Of a stretch of 38,378 nucleotides of DNA, positions 17,806-26,576 are shown piece after piece. The position numbers were made by a program, and so were the translations under genes. Position 1 is the stretch's first letter; every line of letters starts with the position of its first letter. This stretch comes from Nitrospira sp. (GTDB lineage Bacteria; Nitrospirota; Nitrospiria; Nitrospirales; Nitrospiraceae): assembly GCA_029879905.1 (NCBI GenBank), contig JAOUPN010000006.1, positions 1 through 38,378 on the forward strand, written 5' to 3'. The notes beneath the pieces are model-generated. The model worked only from the letters and a program-made list of their open reading frames with translations. It was not told the DNA's origin and ran no database searches.

Positions 17806-18675
17806 CTATTTCAGCCCCCTCACAAAGGATGGGCTCAGAGCGCCTCTGGCCACTTCGGCGACCGGTCCTTTCATCGTGAGTTGGAAGTCCGGACCGACGT
17901 CGATACGTAGCGTGCCGCCCGGCATTTTGACTGTGACAGGGCTCTTCACCAGTCCCAATCGTACGGCTGCACTGGCAGCTGCACAGGACGATGAGCCCGA
18001 TGCCTGCGTTTCTCCGGCACCCCGTTCCCAGATGAGGATGAAGATCTCCTTCGGTCCGGTCGGGACAGCAAGTTGCACGTTCGTGCGTTTGGGAAACACG
18101 GTATGTGTTTCAAGGGTAGGGCCGAGAGTTAAGAGATCCTCTCGCGACCAGGATTCTCCTGCCGGTTTGAACACGACGCAATGCGGATTCCCGACGCTCA
18201 CCCCGGTAAAGGTCAAGGCATGACCTGCTGCGTCGATCGGTTGTTGAATTAATTCCGGCACGTCAAGGGTGCAAGGCAGGGCCGCCGGCTTGAAGGTGGC
18301 CTGGCCCATTTCAACTGTGGCCTCACTCGCGTCGCCGTGGCGATCGATATGCAAGGTGATGGAGACTAGGCCTCCTTTGGTTTCGACGGTAAACTGTTTC
18401 TTCTTCGTTTTGCCGGTTGCATGCAGATATCGGGCGAAAATCCGAAGTCCATTTCCAGATTTCTCCGCTTCGCTGCCGTCCGGATTGAAAATCCTCAGGC
18501 CAAAATCGGCTTTCTTGGACGGGACCAGAGCGAGGATGCCGTCGCTGCCTAATCCCCAGTTGCGGTCGCAGATACGTCTGATACGTGTCGGTGCGAGTTT
18601 GAACGTCAGTTCCTTGGGGTCCATGACGATATAGTCGTTGCCGAGTCCGTGTCCGCGAAAAACCCCGTTCTTCAT
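17806..18675 (-). CDS. dapF: DapF-family (diaminopimelate epimerase-like) protein with Ser at both catalytic Cys positions
   Basis: 'MKNGVFRGHGLGNDYIVMD', 'GSEAEKSGNGLRIFARYL', 'GVSVGNPHCVVF', 'WERGAGETQASGSSSCAAASA'. ORF track start 18741; the MKNGVF start is at 18675. Confidence 0.8.
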   Translation of the reverse strand: MKNGVFRGHGLGNDYIVMDPKELTFKLAPTRIRRICDRNWGLGSDGILALVPSKKADFGLRIFNPDGSEAEKSGNGLRIFARYLHATGKTKKKQFTVETKGGLVSITLHIDRHGDASEATVEMGQATFKPAALPCTLDVPELIQQPIDAAGHALTFTGVSVGNPHCVVFKPAGESWSREDLLTLGPTLETHTVFPKRTNVQLAVPTGPKEIFILIWERGAGETQASGSSSCAAASAAVRLGLVKSPVTVKMPGGTLRIDVGPDFQLTMKGPVAEVARGALSPSFVRGLK

Positions 18676-18795
18676 GCTGAGACTCCCGTTGAAATCATGT
18701 GAAAAGCTAGAGTGTTCTAGCCGGCGAGAATACTGGGTCAACCGAGACCGGTCAAGAGTCTCTCATGACTGCTGACGAATGACGCGTGACTGTCC

Positions 18796-19203
18796 TTACA
18801 CGATCTTCACTCCGGCCGGTCGTTCGATCAGTTCGATCTCGTAGCCGTCTGGAGCGTCGATGAAGATAAAACGGCTGCCGGAGGAGGTTTGGGTCGGGCC
18901 GTCCGTAATTCTCACCCCCTTGGCATTGAGTGCGGCGATCGTATGGTCGAGGCTGTCTACTTGAAAGGCGAGGTGTATCAGGTCCTCCTGGACCTTCACC
19001 GGTCCGCTGGGGGGAAAACAGGTCAACTCGATCAGCTCGTCGCTGTTTGGGACTTTCAAAAACGCCAGCTGTGATCCCCGCGGTGAGGTCTTGCGCTCTA
19101 GAACTTCAAGGCCGAACACCGTGGTATAGAACTGAATGGTTTCGTCCAGATTGCTGACCCGCATGCGGGTATGCAGAAGTTTGGTGACGTGAAGGTCAGT
19201 CAT
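18796..19203 (-). CDS. VOC-superfamily protein, glyoxalase I-like
   Basis: 'KLLHTRMRVSNLDETIQFYTTVFGLEVLERK...LIHLAFQVDSLD...FIDAPDGYEIELIER'. Confidence 0.85.
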   Translation of the reverse strand: MTDLHVTKLLHTRMRVSNLDETIQFYTTVFGLEVLERKTSPRGSQLAFLKVPNSDELIELTCFPPSGPVKVQEDLIHLAFQVDSLDHTIAALNAKGVRITDGPTQTSSGSRFIFIDAPDGYEIELIERPAGVKIV

Positions 19204-19510
19204 TGGTTATCGGTCCTGTGTGGTCGGATGTGTTCAGGGGATACTAAGATACCATTGCCCGATGGCCGATGACTACTGACTTTTCCCGCTTGTCGGTTCC
19301 GGCGTCTTTTATGATACGCGATCCGTGTCGCCAGGAATGAAACGTTCGGCATGGACCGGGATTCGTACATCGCCGTGTTTCGTCACAGGCTCTTGCCGAT
19401 TCTCCGCTCATCCGTCAGGGCGGTGTCATCTCCGACTCTGTCACCGGCCGGATAGTGATCACAAAAACTGTAAATTGACCCTCTATGCAGGCTGTTGGTA
19501 GGGTGGAGGT

Positions 19511-20674
19511 ATGAAATGGCCGTTGCCGTCTTGGCAGGTGGGACATGCGTTAGGGATTCCCATTCACATCCACGCGTCATGGTTCCTCGTGTTTCTTCTC
19601 GTGAGTTGGACCCTGGCGACCGGATACTTGCCCGAGAGTGTGTCGGGTTTGTCTCCTGCTCGTTATTGGGTCATGGGGGCTGTTGCTGCGGCCCTTTTGT
19701 TTGGCTCCGTGCTGTTGCATGAGCTCGGCCATTCGTACGTGGCGTTGCGGTATCACATTCCGATCGATCGAATCACGCTGTTTATCTTCGGCGGAGTCGC
19801 ACATATGCGGAAAGAAGCGCCGTCACCTCGAGCGGAATTTCTTATTGCGATTGCCGGGCCGGCTGTCAGTTTTGGTCTCGGCGGGATTGCGTTGGCGTTT
19901 GCGTTCTTCGTGGAGTCGGTGCAGGAAGAGTCAGGGGGGGAAGGGCTTGTGATTCTCAGTACGTTACTGGGGATGGTGAACGTGCAGTTGGGACTCTTCA
20001 ACTTGATCCCCGGGTTTCCGTTGGATGGAGGACGGGTACTGCGTGCAGGACTGTGGGCATGGGGCAAGGACTTTTTTCGAGCCACGAAGCAGGCGGCCGT
20101 TGTCGGCCTTGGATTCGGGGTCGTGTTAGGACTGGTGGGATTGGCCATGCTGGTCGGGTCGTTGATCGGCGAATTGCCGGACTCTATGGCATCCAACGGC
20201 AGTTGGATCATGTTCATCTCGATGTTTCTTTCCGCTGCGGCGATGACAAGCCGCCGTCAAGCCACGTTGCGTCACAGGCTGGCAACCGTGCGGGTCCGCG
20301 ATCTCATGGTACGACCCGTCGTCTCGTTGCCTCCGATCTGCACATTGGATGAAGCGGTCAGTCGCTATTTCCAACCGTTTGGGTACGGCGGCTTTCCCGT
20401 TGTGGAAGCCGGTCGTCTTGAGGGATTGGTTACGGTGGCGGACATCCAACCGGTACCGCCGTCTCTCTGGCCGTGGCGACAGGTTGTCCATGTCATGCGT
20501 CCGGCATCATCGACGTTGGTCGTCGAGAGCGATGTTCCTATTATCGATGCGGTGGAGCAGATGGGGAGAGGAGGATGGGATCGACTCGTGGTGATGCAGG
20601 ATGGGCGGATTGTCGGCCTGGTAACCCATTCGGCCATTGTGCGCTTTCTGCAGCTGCGGGGAGGGTCAGCGTGA
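19511..20674 (+). CDS. Site-2-type M50 metalloprotease with C-terminal CBS pair
   Basis: 'VLLHELGHSYVALRY' (HExxH), 'NLIPGFPLDGGRVLRA', then two CBS-like segments 'VRDLMVRPVVSLPP' and 'VVHVMRPASSTLVVES'. Confidence 0.9.
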   Translation: MKWPLPSWQVGHALGIPIHIHASWFLVFLLVSWTLATGYLPESVSGLSPARYWVMGAVAAALLFGSVLLHELGHSYVALRYHIPIDRITLFIFGGVAHMRKEAPSPRAEFLIAIAGPAVSFGLGGIALAFAFFVESVQEESGGEGLVILSTLLGMVNVQLGLFNLIPGFPLDGGRVLRAGLWAWGKDFFRATKQAAVVGLGFGVVLGLVGLAMLVGSLIGELPDSMASNGSWIMFISMFLSAAAMTSRRQATLRHRLATVRVRDLMVRPVVSLPPICTLDEAVSRYFQPFGYGGFPVVEAGRLEGLVTVADIQPVPPSLWPWRQVVHVMRPASSTLVVESDVPIIDAVEQMGRGGWDRLVVMQDGRIVGLVTHSAIVRFLQLRGGSA

Positions 20675-20728
20675 AAGGTAAGATGTGAAACGAAGTGACG
20701 GCCTTTCGTGTGGCCTTTCACGTTTCAC
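20671..20728. terminator. Putative bidirectional terminator hairpin between convergent genes
   Basis: GTGAAACG..GGCC and GGCC..CGTTTCAC arms between the M50 stop (20674) and the stop of the minus-strand ORF (20739). Confidence 0.4.
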
Positions 20729-20738
20729 GAATGATGGT

Positions 20739-22127
20739 CTACTCATCAGCCCTGGCCGCGGAGATATTCTGTGCGATGGCGACATGGACGACATGGACGG
20801 CCAGAAGGAATCCGTATACGACGCAGAGAAAATTCAGGGCGACATCAGAAAAGTTTCTGAGTACCAGAGGGAGGCAGATGACAAAGGCGGCACTGGCAAT
20901 CAGAATTGCCAGGGTCAATCGTCGGCAAAAGTTGTGTGCGGGTTCCCGCTCCAACGGTTTCAACGCCAGGCTATAACGGGCTGCTCGTAACATCGCTGCG
21001 TCAAATGCGTCGTCGTCGGTCGGGCCGAAATATTTCAAGTAGACATAGCCTGCGACGATCAGGACCCAGGGGCTGCTCCATAAGATCCAGTTATCGACGA
21101 ATTCATAGAGATCGACGGTCATAAACGCAAGGTAGACCGGGGTATACAGAATTCCCAGGAGAAGCGGAGACGTATGGTTGTCCTGTCGATAGTCTTTAGT
21201 CGGCCCGCCATGGATCAGTTCTTCTTCAAAGAGAGGGAATCCATACTTCACGACAATCATTGCGATGGCGACGCTGACGGTTTTGTCCGGGAGGTAACGG
21301 AAGAAGTGTTCAAGAACCGAAAGGGTTCCGCTGACGACGGTCGATGCCCAGGCTGCGCCAAGGAAGGGATTGAGAGAATGTTCCATCCCGGCTTCCCAAT
21401 GCGTCATGGTTTGCTCAAGGATACTTCTAAGTTCCTGGTCGAGCGCGAGTGCCTGGTGTTGGCCCAATGCCATCTGAAGCGCAGAACCTGGGAGACTCAT
21501 GATCGCTGCGCCGAGCACCCCGAACATGGACAGGAACCAAATATGGCTCATCGACGAGGTATGCGCGGTGCGCAAATATTTTCGGAATCGAGTCTGGTGG
21601 GCCAGCATGCCCCACAGGAATCCCCCGGTCATATTCACGAGCACCCAGGGAAATATTGCGGCCTCGGCGCCTTCGCCGGGATAGGCCAGCCAGTTGACGA
21701 GCGAGCTTGAGAGAAGCGCGGTGACCGCTCCCCACCAAGGGCCCAGGAGAAAGGCGACCATTGCGGTCCCGGTCATATCCAAGTAGAGGATACTGTGAAA
21801 CCGAAGGCTCAGCATGAGACCCAGGTAATTCAGGAGGACGCCGGCCGGAATGATGATGAGAAGTTCTCGGTATAACAAGAACGGGAGTGCGGGACGAAAT
21901 CTCCAGTCCGGTCTCTTTACTTTGGGCATGGAGACGGAGACCTCGGGCTTGGGTTCTTCGCGCCGTTTGCGTGGTCGGTCGGGTTTTTCCGGTTGGGCTT
22001 CTTTCCCTTCCTTGAACCGGTCGTGAAACTTGATCAGGTAGTCCATGATCGTGAGGGTCATCACGATCATGCCTCCGATAAAACCCACCAGTGTTAAGTT
22101 GTCGGTGGTTAACGACATGTAGTCCAT
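20739..22127 (-). CDS. Large multi-TM membrane protein with ECF-type S-component-like segment
   Basis: 462 aa; 'SILYLDMTGTAMVAFLLGPWWGAVTALLSSSLVNWLAYPG...FPWVLVNMTGGFLWGML' resembles ECF S-component membrane segments; the rest is unassigned. Confidence 0.5.
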   Translation of the reverse strand: MDYMSLTTDNLTLVGFIGGMIVMTLTIMDYLIKFHDRFKEGKEAQPEKPDRPRKRREEPKPEVSVSMPKVKRPDWRFRPALPFLLYRELLIIIPAGVLLNYLGLMLSLRFHSILYLDMTGTAMVAFLLGPWWGAVTALLSSSLVNWLAYPGEGAEAAIFPWVLVNMTGGFLWGMLAHQTRFRKYLRTAHTSSMSHIWFLSMFGVLGAAIMSLPGSALQMALGQHQALALDQELRSILEQTMTHWEAGMEHSLNPFLGAAWASTVVSGTLSVLEHFFRYLPDKTVSVAIAMIVVKYGFPLFEEELIHGGPTKDYRQDNHTSPLLLGILYTPVYLAFMTVDLYEFVDNWILWSSPWVLIVAGYVYLKYFGPTDDDAFDAAMLRAARYSLALKPLEREPAHNFCRRLTLAILIASAAFVICLPLVLRNFSDVALNFLCVVYGFLLAVHVVHVAIAQNISAARADE

Positions 22128-22344
22128 AGTTTTGCGGGATGACAGGTTCGATTGTCCTCCCCTGTTTCCCAGGTATAGGGGAGGGGAACCGACTCGTATT
22201 GTGACCCCGGGAAATCCTACCTGAGAGGAGCCGGTGAGGCCAGAAAAAGGTCAGAAGTGGTAGGGCACATGTGCTTTGATCCGGCATTCCTCGCCCGGAG
22301 GCAGGTCGGCCGATACGGCATGTCGACGGTCGACTGTGATGAGG

Positions 22345-22581
22345 CTAGCCCGCATTATTCATGACAGTTCGTCGCCCGTTCGACAGGCTCAGGGCCCCGA
22401 GCATCGTCGAGGGACGAAATCGCCAAGCCGCGTCGCGAGAGCGGCGCGCGGAGGCCTGAGGTCCTGAGGCGTACTCGTTGCAGTACGTCGAGGGAGCGAG
22501 GGGCGAGCCCGCCGCCCACAGGCTTGTCGCAGCAGCGGATCGGCGATTGCAACAGAAGTGCTCATGAATAATGCGGGCTAG
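22345..22581 (-). mobile_element. MITE-like element, copy 2 (same family as 1164-1379)
   Basis: Perfect 20-bp inverted repeats CTAGCCCGCATTATTCATGA ... TCATGAATAATGCGGGCTAG; minus strand shares CATGAgCACTTCTgTTGCAAtCGCCGATcCGCtGCTGCGACAAGCC with copy 1. Confidence 0.85.
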
Positions 22582-23450
22582 GGTTGTGATTGATATCCAG
22601 GCAATGCCGGCGGGGAAGTGATGTGTGCCCGTTGTTGAAGGTGATGGGCGATTACCGCGCCGAGTAGGAGCAGACCTGCGGAATAGTACACCCATAACAA
22701 TAAGAAGACGACTTCCAGTAAGGATCCGTAGAGCCGAACGTAGACGGTCGCATAGCTGCTATAGGTGACGAACAACAATTTCGCTGAGACCCAGAGCAGC
22801 CCGAATGCGATCGCGCCCCCCATGGACTCCTTCCACCCGGGCGGTCGGCGAGGCACATACCGATAGAGAAAACTGACGGTCAAAAAGGCGAGCACGAACG
22901 GCAAGGAATAGGTGAGGTGAAAATCGTATGCGGCGATGGCAACGAGGTCCAAGCCCCAGATTTTGGGAGCATACCCCGTCAAGAAAGCGATGGTTTGCGT
23001 CGCCACATACGCAATGATGAGAAGGAGCCCGGTGGCGCCGAGCAAGGCGATTGAAATGCCGGTCGAGATGAGCGGATGGCGGCGACGGGTGCTTTCAAAA
23101 ACGACGTTGAGTGCGTAATCCAATTCATAAAAGACGAGACCGCCGAACCAGAAAAACGAGAGGAATACCGCCCACCGTACGCTGTGCAGTGCGCTGACTC
23201 GGTGCAATTCGTCGCCCAATCGCTCGCCTAAGGACGGCAAGAAGCCTTTGAGGAAACTCAGGAGGAACTGTTCTCCGATAATGTCTTGGCCGACGAAGAA
23301 GCTGATCCCGTAGAGCAGCAGAAAGACGAGCGGGAAGAGCGACAGCAACGAAAAAAATGCGAGTGATGCGGCGAGACTGGCGCATCCATGCCGTAAAAAA
23401 GCGTGGAAGATATCTTTCAGGGACCGGATGACGTTTCTGAGGACTCGCAT
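22578..23450 (-). CDS. YihY/BrkB family membrane protein, 3' end apparently truncated by element copy 2
   Basis: 'FLRHGCASLAASLAFFSLLSLFPLVFLLLYGISFFVGQ...' typical YihY; the stop codon TAG lies in the CTAG at the element boundary. Confidence 0.85.
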   Translation of the reverse strand: MRVLRNVIRSLKDIFHAFLRHGCASLAASLAFFSLLSLFPLVFLLLYGISFFVGQDIIGEQFLLSFLKGFLPSLGERLGDELHRVSALHSVRWAVFLSFFWFGGLVFYELDYALNVVFESTRRRHPLISTGISIALLGATGLLLIIAYVATQTIAFLTGYAPKIWGLDLVAIAAYDFHLTYSLPFVLAFLTVSFLYRYVPRRPPGWKESMGGAIAFGLLWVSAKLLFVTYSSYATVYVRLYGSLLEVVFLLLWVYYSAGLLLLGAVIAHHLQQRAHITSPPALPGYQSQP

Positions 23451-23505
23451 GATGTCAGCCTAACATGAGATACGGGTATTCGCATCTCAATCTTGCTGCA
23501 ATCAC

Positions 23506-24984
23506 CTATTTCAGGGCTTGTACGGCGAGTGTGGCTAGATTGACGAGTGGACCGGGGTATAAGCCGAAAATGACCACGCCGGCTGTTGTGCAGGTGAGAA
23601 CGACGGACAGCGTCGGCGACATGACGAGACGTGGGGAATCCGCCGTTAGTTCCCCGGGCTCGCGCATGTACATGACCATGACGAGGCGAAGATAGTAGTA
23701 GGCGGACACGACGGCAAAGACGAGTGCGATCACCGCCAGCCAAGGCAGTCCTGCTTCAACGGCAGACATAAAGACATAAAATTTTCCCATAAACCCGGCC
23801 GTCGGAGGGATTCCTGCCAGGGATACCATAAAGACAAGCATGAGGAATGCAGCCAACGGATGGCGTTTGGCTAAACCGGTGAAGTCTTCGATTTCTTCTC
23901 CCTCGATTCCACCCTTCCGAAGCAGGGCAACGACGGCAAACGCGCCGAAGGTCATAAACGCATAAAAGGCTATGTACAGAAGCACGCTGGCCACACTGTT
24001 CAGACTGCCGGCTGAGTTCCCCGACCATCCGGCCGCCACCACGCCGATCAACGCGTAGCCGGCATGGGCAATGCTGGAATAGGCCAACATCCGTTTAATA
24101 TTCGTCTGGACCAGTGCCACGATATTGCCCAGTGCCAATGTGGCGATACAGAGGAGGAGAAAGACAGCGGACCAGTCCGTCTTGAGACCGCCGAGGCCCT
24201 CAATGAAGACCCGGAGAAATGCCCCGAAACTGGCGGCTTTGGATGCGACGGCCATAAACGCCGTGACCGAAGTCGGTGCCCCCTGGTAGACATCAGGCGT
24301 CCACATGTGGAACGGCACGACGGCGAGTTTGAACCCGAATCCGGCTGCAATCAAAATTGTGGCCGCGAGCAGCAAGGGATTATCCAGACTCTGGCTGCCG
24401 ATGGCGGAGGCAATAGCCGGAAGCCTGGTGCTGCCTGTTGCGCCGTAGAGCAGAGAGATGCCGTAGAGGAGAATGCCGGATGAGAAGGCCCCCAGCACAA
24501 AATATTTTGCCGAGGCTTCCAGCGAGCGAGGTTCTGTCCGCTTCAGCCCTGCCATCACATAGAGGGACAGGGACATCAACTCCGTCCCCAGGTAGATCGT
24601 CAACAGATCCGCCGCCGACACCATCACCATCATGCCAGCGAGGGCGAGGAGGACGAACCCGTAATACTCGCCGATTTGCAGGCGCTCCTCTTTCAAGTAC
24701 GCGTATGAGAGAAGGACCGTGAGAGCGGAGACAAAACAGAGCAACAGTTTCCAAAAACATGCGTAGTCATCGATGATGACAAGTCCCCCGAATGCCTCTG
24801 TCTTACTGCCGATTTGTGAGGCCACGACCCCCATACACACGACCAATGTGCCAAGGCTGAGCCATGCGAGCCCGTCTCGTTGTTGCGGGACAAGTATCGG
24901 CTCAAGGACCAGCACGAGGCAGGCGGCTGCGATCACGAAGAGCTCCGGTAAAACAAGGAGGACATCGCCTGGTGAAAAGGTCAT
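23506..24984 (-). CDS. nuoN: NADH-quinone oxidoreductase subunit N
   Basis: 492 aa antiporter-like subunit, last of the operon; 'MLAYSSIAHAGYALIGVVA'. Confidence 0.93.
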   Translation of the reverse strand: MTFSPGDVLLVLPELFVIAAACLVLVLEPILVPQQRDGLAWLSLGTLVVCMGVVASQIGSKTEAFGGLVIIDDYACFWKLLLCFVSALTVLLSYAYLKEERLQIGEYYGFVLLALAGMMVMVSAADLLTIYLGTELMSLSLYVMAGLKRTEPRSLEASAKYFVLGAFSSGILLYGISLLYGATGSTRLPAIASAIGSQSLDNPLLLAATILIAAGFGFKLAVVPFHMWTPDVYQGAPTSVTAFMAVASKAASFGAFLRVFIEGLGGLKTDWSAVFLLLCIATLALGNIVALVQTNIKRMLAYSSIAHAGYALIGVVAAGWSGNSAGSLNSVASVLLYIAFYAFMTFGAFAVVALLRKGGIEGEEIEDFTGLAKRHPLAAFLMLVFMVSLAGIPPTAGFMGKFYVFMSAVEAGLPWLAVIALVFAVVSAYYYLRLVMVMYMREPGELTADSPRLVMSPTLSVVLTCTTAGVVIFGLYPGPLVNLATLAVQALK

Positions 24985-26540
24985 GGCTGGTCCGCCTCCT
25001 CGGGTAGGGGAGACTCTTCCGCCGCCGGCACCACCAGCACGTCCGGTTCGTCAAGCGTCATGACCGGAGCCGGGGGCGGAGGAAACGCTCGTGTGAGGAC
25101 GTGATTGACGCTCGGATGCATGCGAGTCAACAGAGGATTGGGAAACACCCCGATCCAAAACACCAGCACGACAAGGGGAATCAACGTGACCATCTCTCGG
25201 TTCGTGACATCGCGCAACTTCGGTAGGTAGGTCGGAGAGGGAACCCCGAACGCCACACGCTGAATCATCCAGAGGATGTACGCAGCTGCGAGGATAATGC
25301 CCAATGAGGCAAGGGCCGCCGCAAGCTTGTTCGAGAGAAACGTACCGGCAAGAACCAGGAATTCACCGACAAAACTGTTGGTGCCGGGCAGTCCGAGTGA
25401 GGACAGGGCAAAGATGACCAGAAAGATCGCATAGCGCGGCATCGGCTTTGTGAGGCCGATATTATCGGCGATTTGCCGGCTGTGTGTCCGTTCATAAATG
25501 ACCCCGACACAGAGAAAGAGCCCGCCCGTAGTGATGCCATGGTTCACCATCTGCATCACGGCGCCTTCGATGCCCTGAATGTTAAAGGTAAACAGTCCCA
25601 ACGTGACGAATCCCATATGGCTGACGCTGGAATAGGCGATGAGTTTTTTAAGGTCTGCCTGTGCCAACGCCATGTAGGCGCCGTAGATAATCGCGATGAT
25701 CGACAACGTGATCATGAGCGGCGCGAAGAGCTTCGAGGCATCAGGAAGCATCGGCAGGCTGAAGCGCAAGAACCCGTAGGTTCCCATCTTCAGCAAGACG
25801 CTCGCAAGGATGACGCTGCCGGCCGTCGGAGCTTCAACGTGGGCGTCAGGCAGCCAGGTATGGAACGGGAACATCGGAACCTTGACGGCAAAGGCGGCGA
25901 AGAGAGCCAGAAAGAGTAAGACTTGCAACGATGTTGTATAGGTGCCGCTGCTTAAGAGCAGAACGTCGAAGGTATGGCCTCCCTGGAAGTACAAGACAAG
26001 AATGGCGACCAGAAGCAGCACGCTGCCTGCCAGAGTGTAGAGAAAGAACTTCACCGCGGCATACACGCGATTGGGACCACCCCAGACTCCGATGAGGAGG
26101 TACATGGGGATGAGCATGGCCTCCCAGAACACATAAAACAGCACGAAGTCGAGCGCGGCAAATACTCCGATCATGGCGCCTTCCATAATGAGCAGCATCG
26201 CCATGAAACTCCGAATTTTGGTTTCGATCGAACGCCAGGAAATCAAGACGCAGAGGGGCATCAGAACGGTCGTCATGATGATCAGCGGCAGGCTGATGCC
26301 GTCGAGTCCGAGCTTGTAATGAATCGGCGGGGTTGCGATCCACACGGCCTGTTCCATGAATTGCATCTGGCTCGATGTCGCGTCGAACAGCCACCAGAGG
26401 GGCAGTGAAATCAGCAGATCGGCCACCGTCACGCCGAGTGCGACCATTCTGGCGGCGGCATCCTTCACGAAACACAGCGCGAGGGCTCCCGCCAGCGGAA
26501 GAACGATCAGTACGGTCAGCCATGGAAATGAATGTGTCAT
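24981..26540 (-). CDS. nuoM: NADH-quinone oxidoreductase subunit M
   Basis: 'LIAYSSVSHMGFVTLGLFTFNIQGIEGAVMQMVNHGITTGGLFLCVGVIYERTHSR'; ATGA overlap with nuoN. Confidence 0.95.
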   Translation of the reverse strand: MTHSFPWLTVLIVLPLAGALALCFVKDAAARMVALGVTVADLLISLPLWWLFDATSSQMQFMEQAVWIATPPIHYKLGLDGISLPLIIMTTVLMPLCVLISWRSIETKIRSFMAMLLIMEGAMIGVFAALDFVLFYVFWEAMLIPMYLLIGVWGGPNRVYAAVKFFLYTLAGSVLLLVAILVLYFQGGHTFDVLLLSSGTYTTSLQVLLFLALFAAFAVKVPMFPFHTWLPDAHVEAPTAGSVILASVLLKMGTYGFLRFSLPMLPDASKLFAPLMITLSIIAIIYGAYMALAQADLKKLIAYSSVSHMGFVTLGLFTFNIQGIEGAVMQMVNHGITTGGLFLCVGVIYERTHSRQIADNIGLTKPMPRYAIFLVIFALSSLGLPGTNSFVGEFLVLAGTFLSNKLAAALASLGIILAAAYILWMIQRVAFGVPSPTYLPKLRDVTNREMVTLIPLVVLVFWIGVFPNPLLTRMHPSVNHVLTRAFPPPPAPVMTLDEPDVLVVPAAEESPLPEEADQP

Positions 26541-26576
26541 GTGTTACACGTCAATCATTATTTGGCACGTCGGCCT

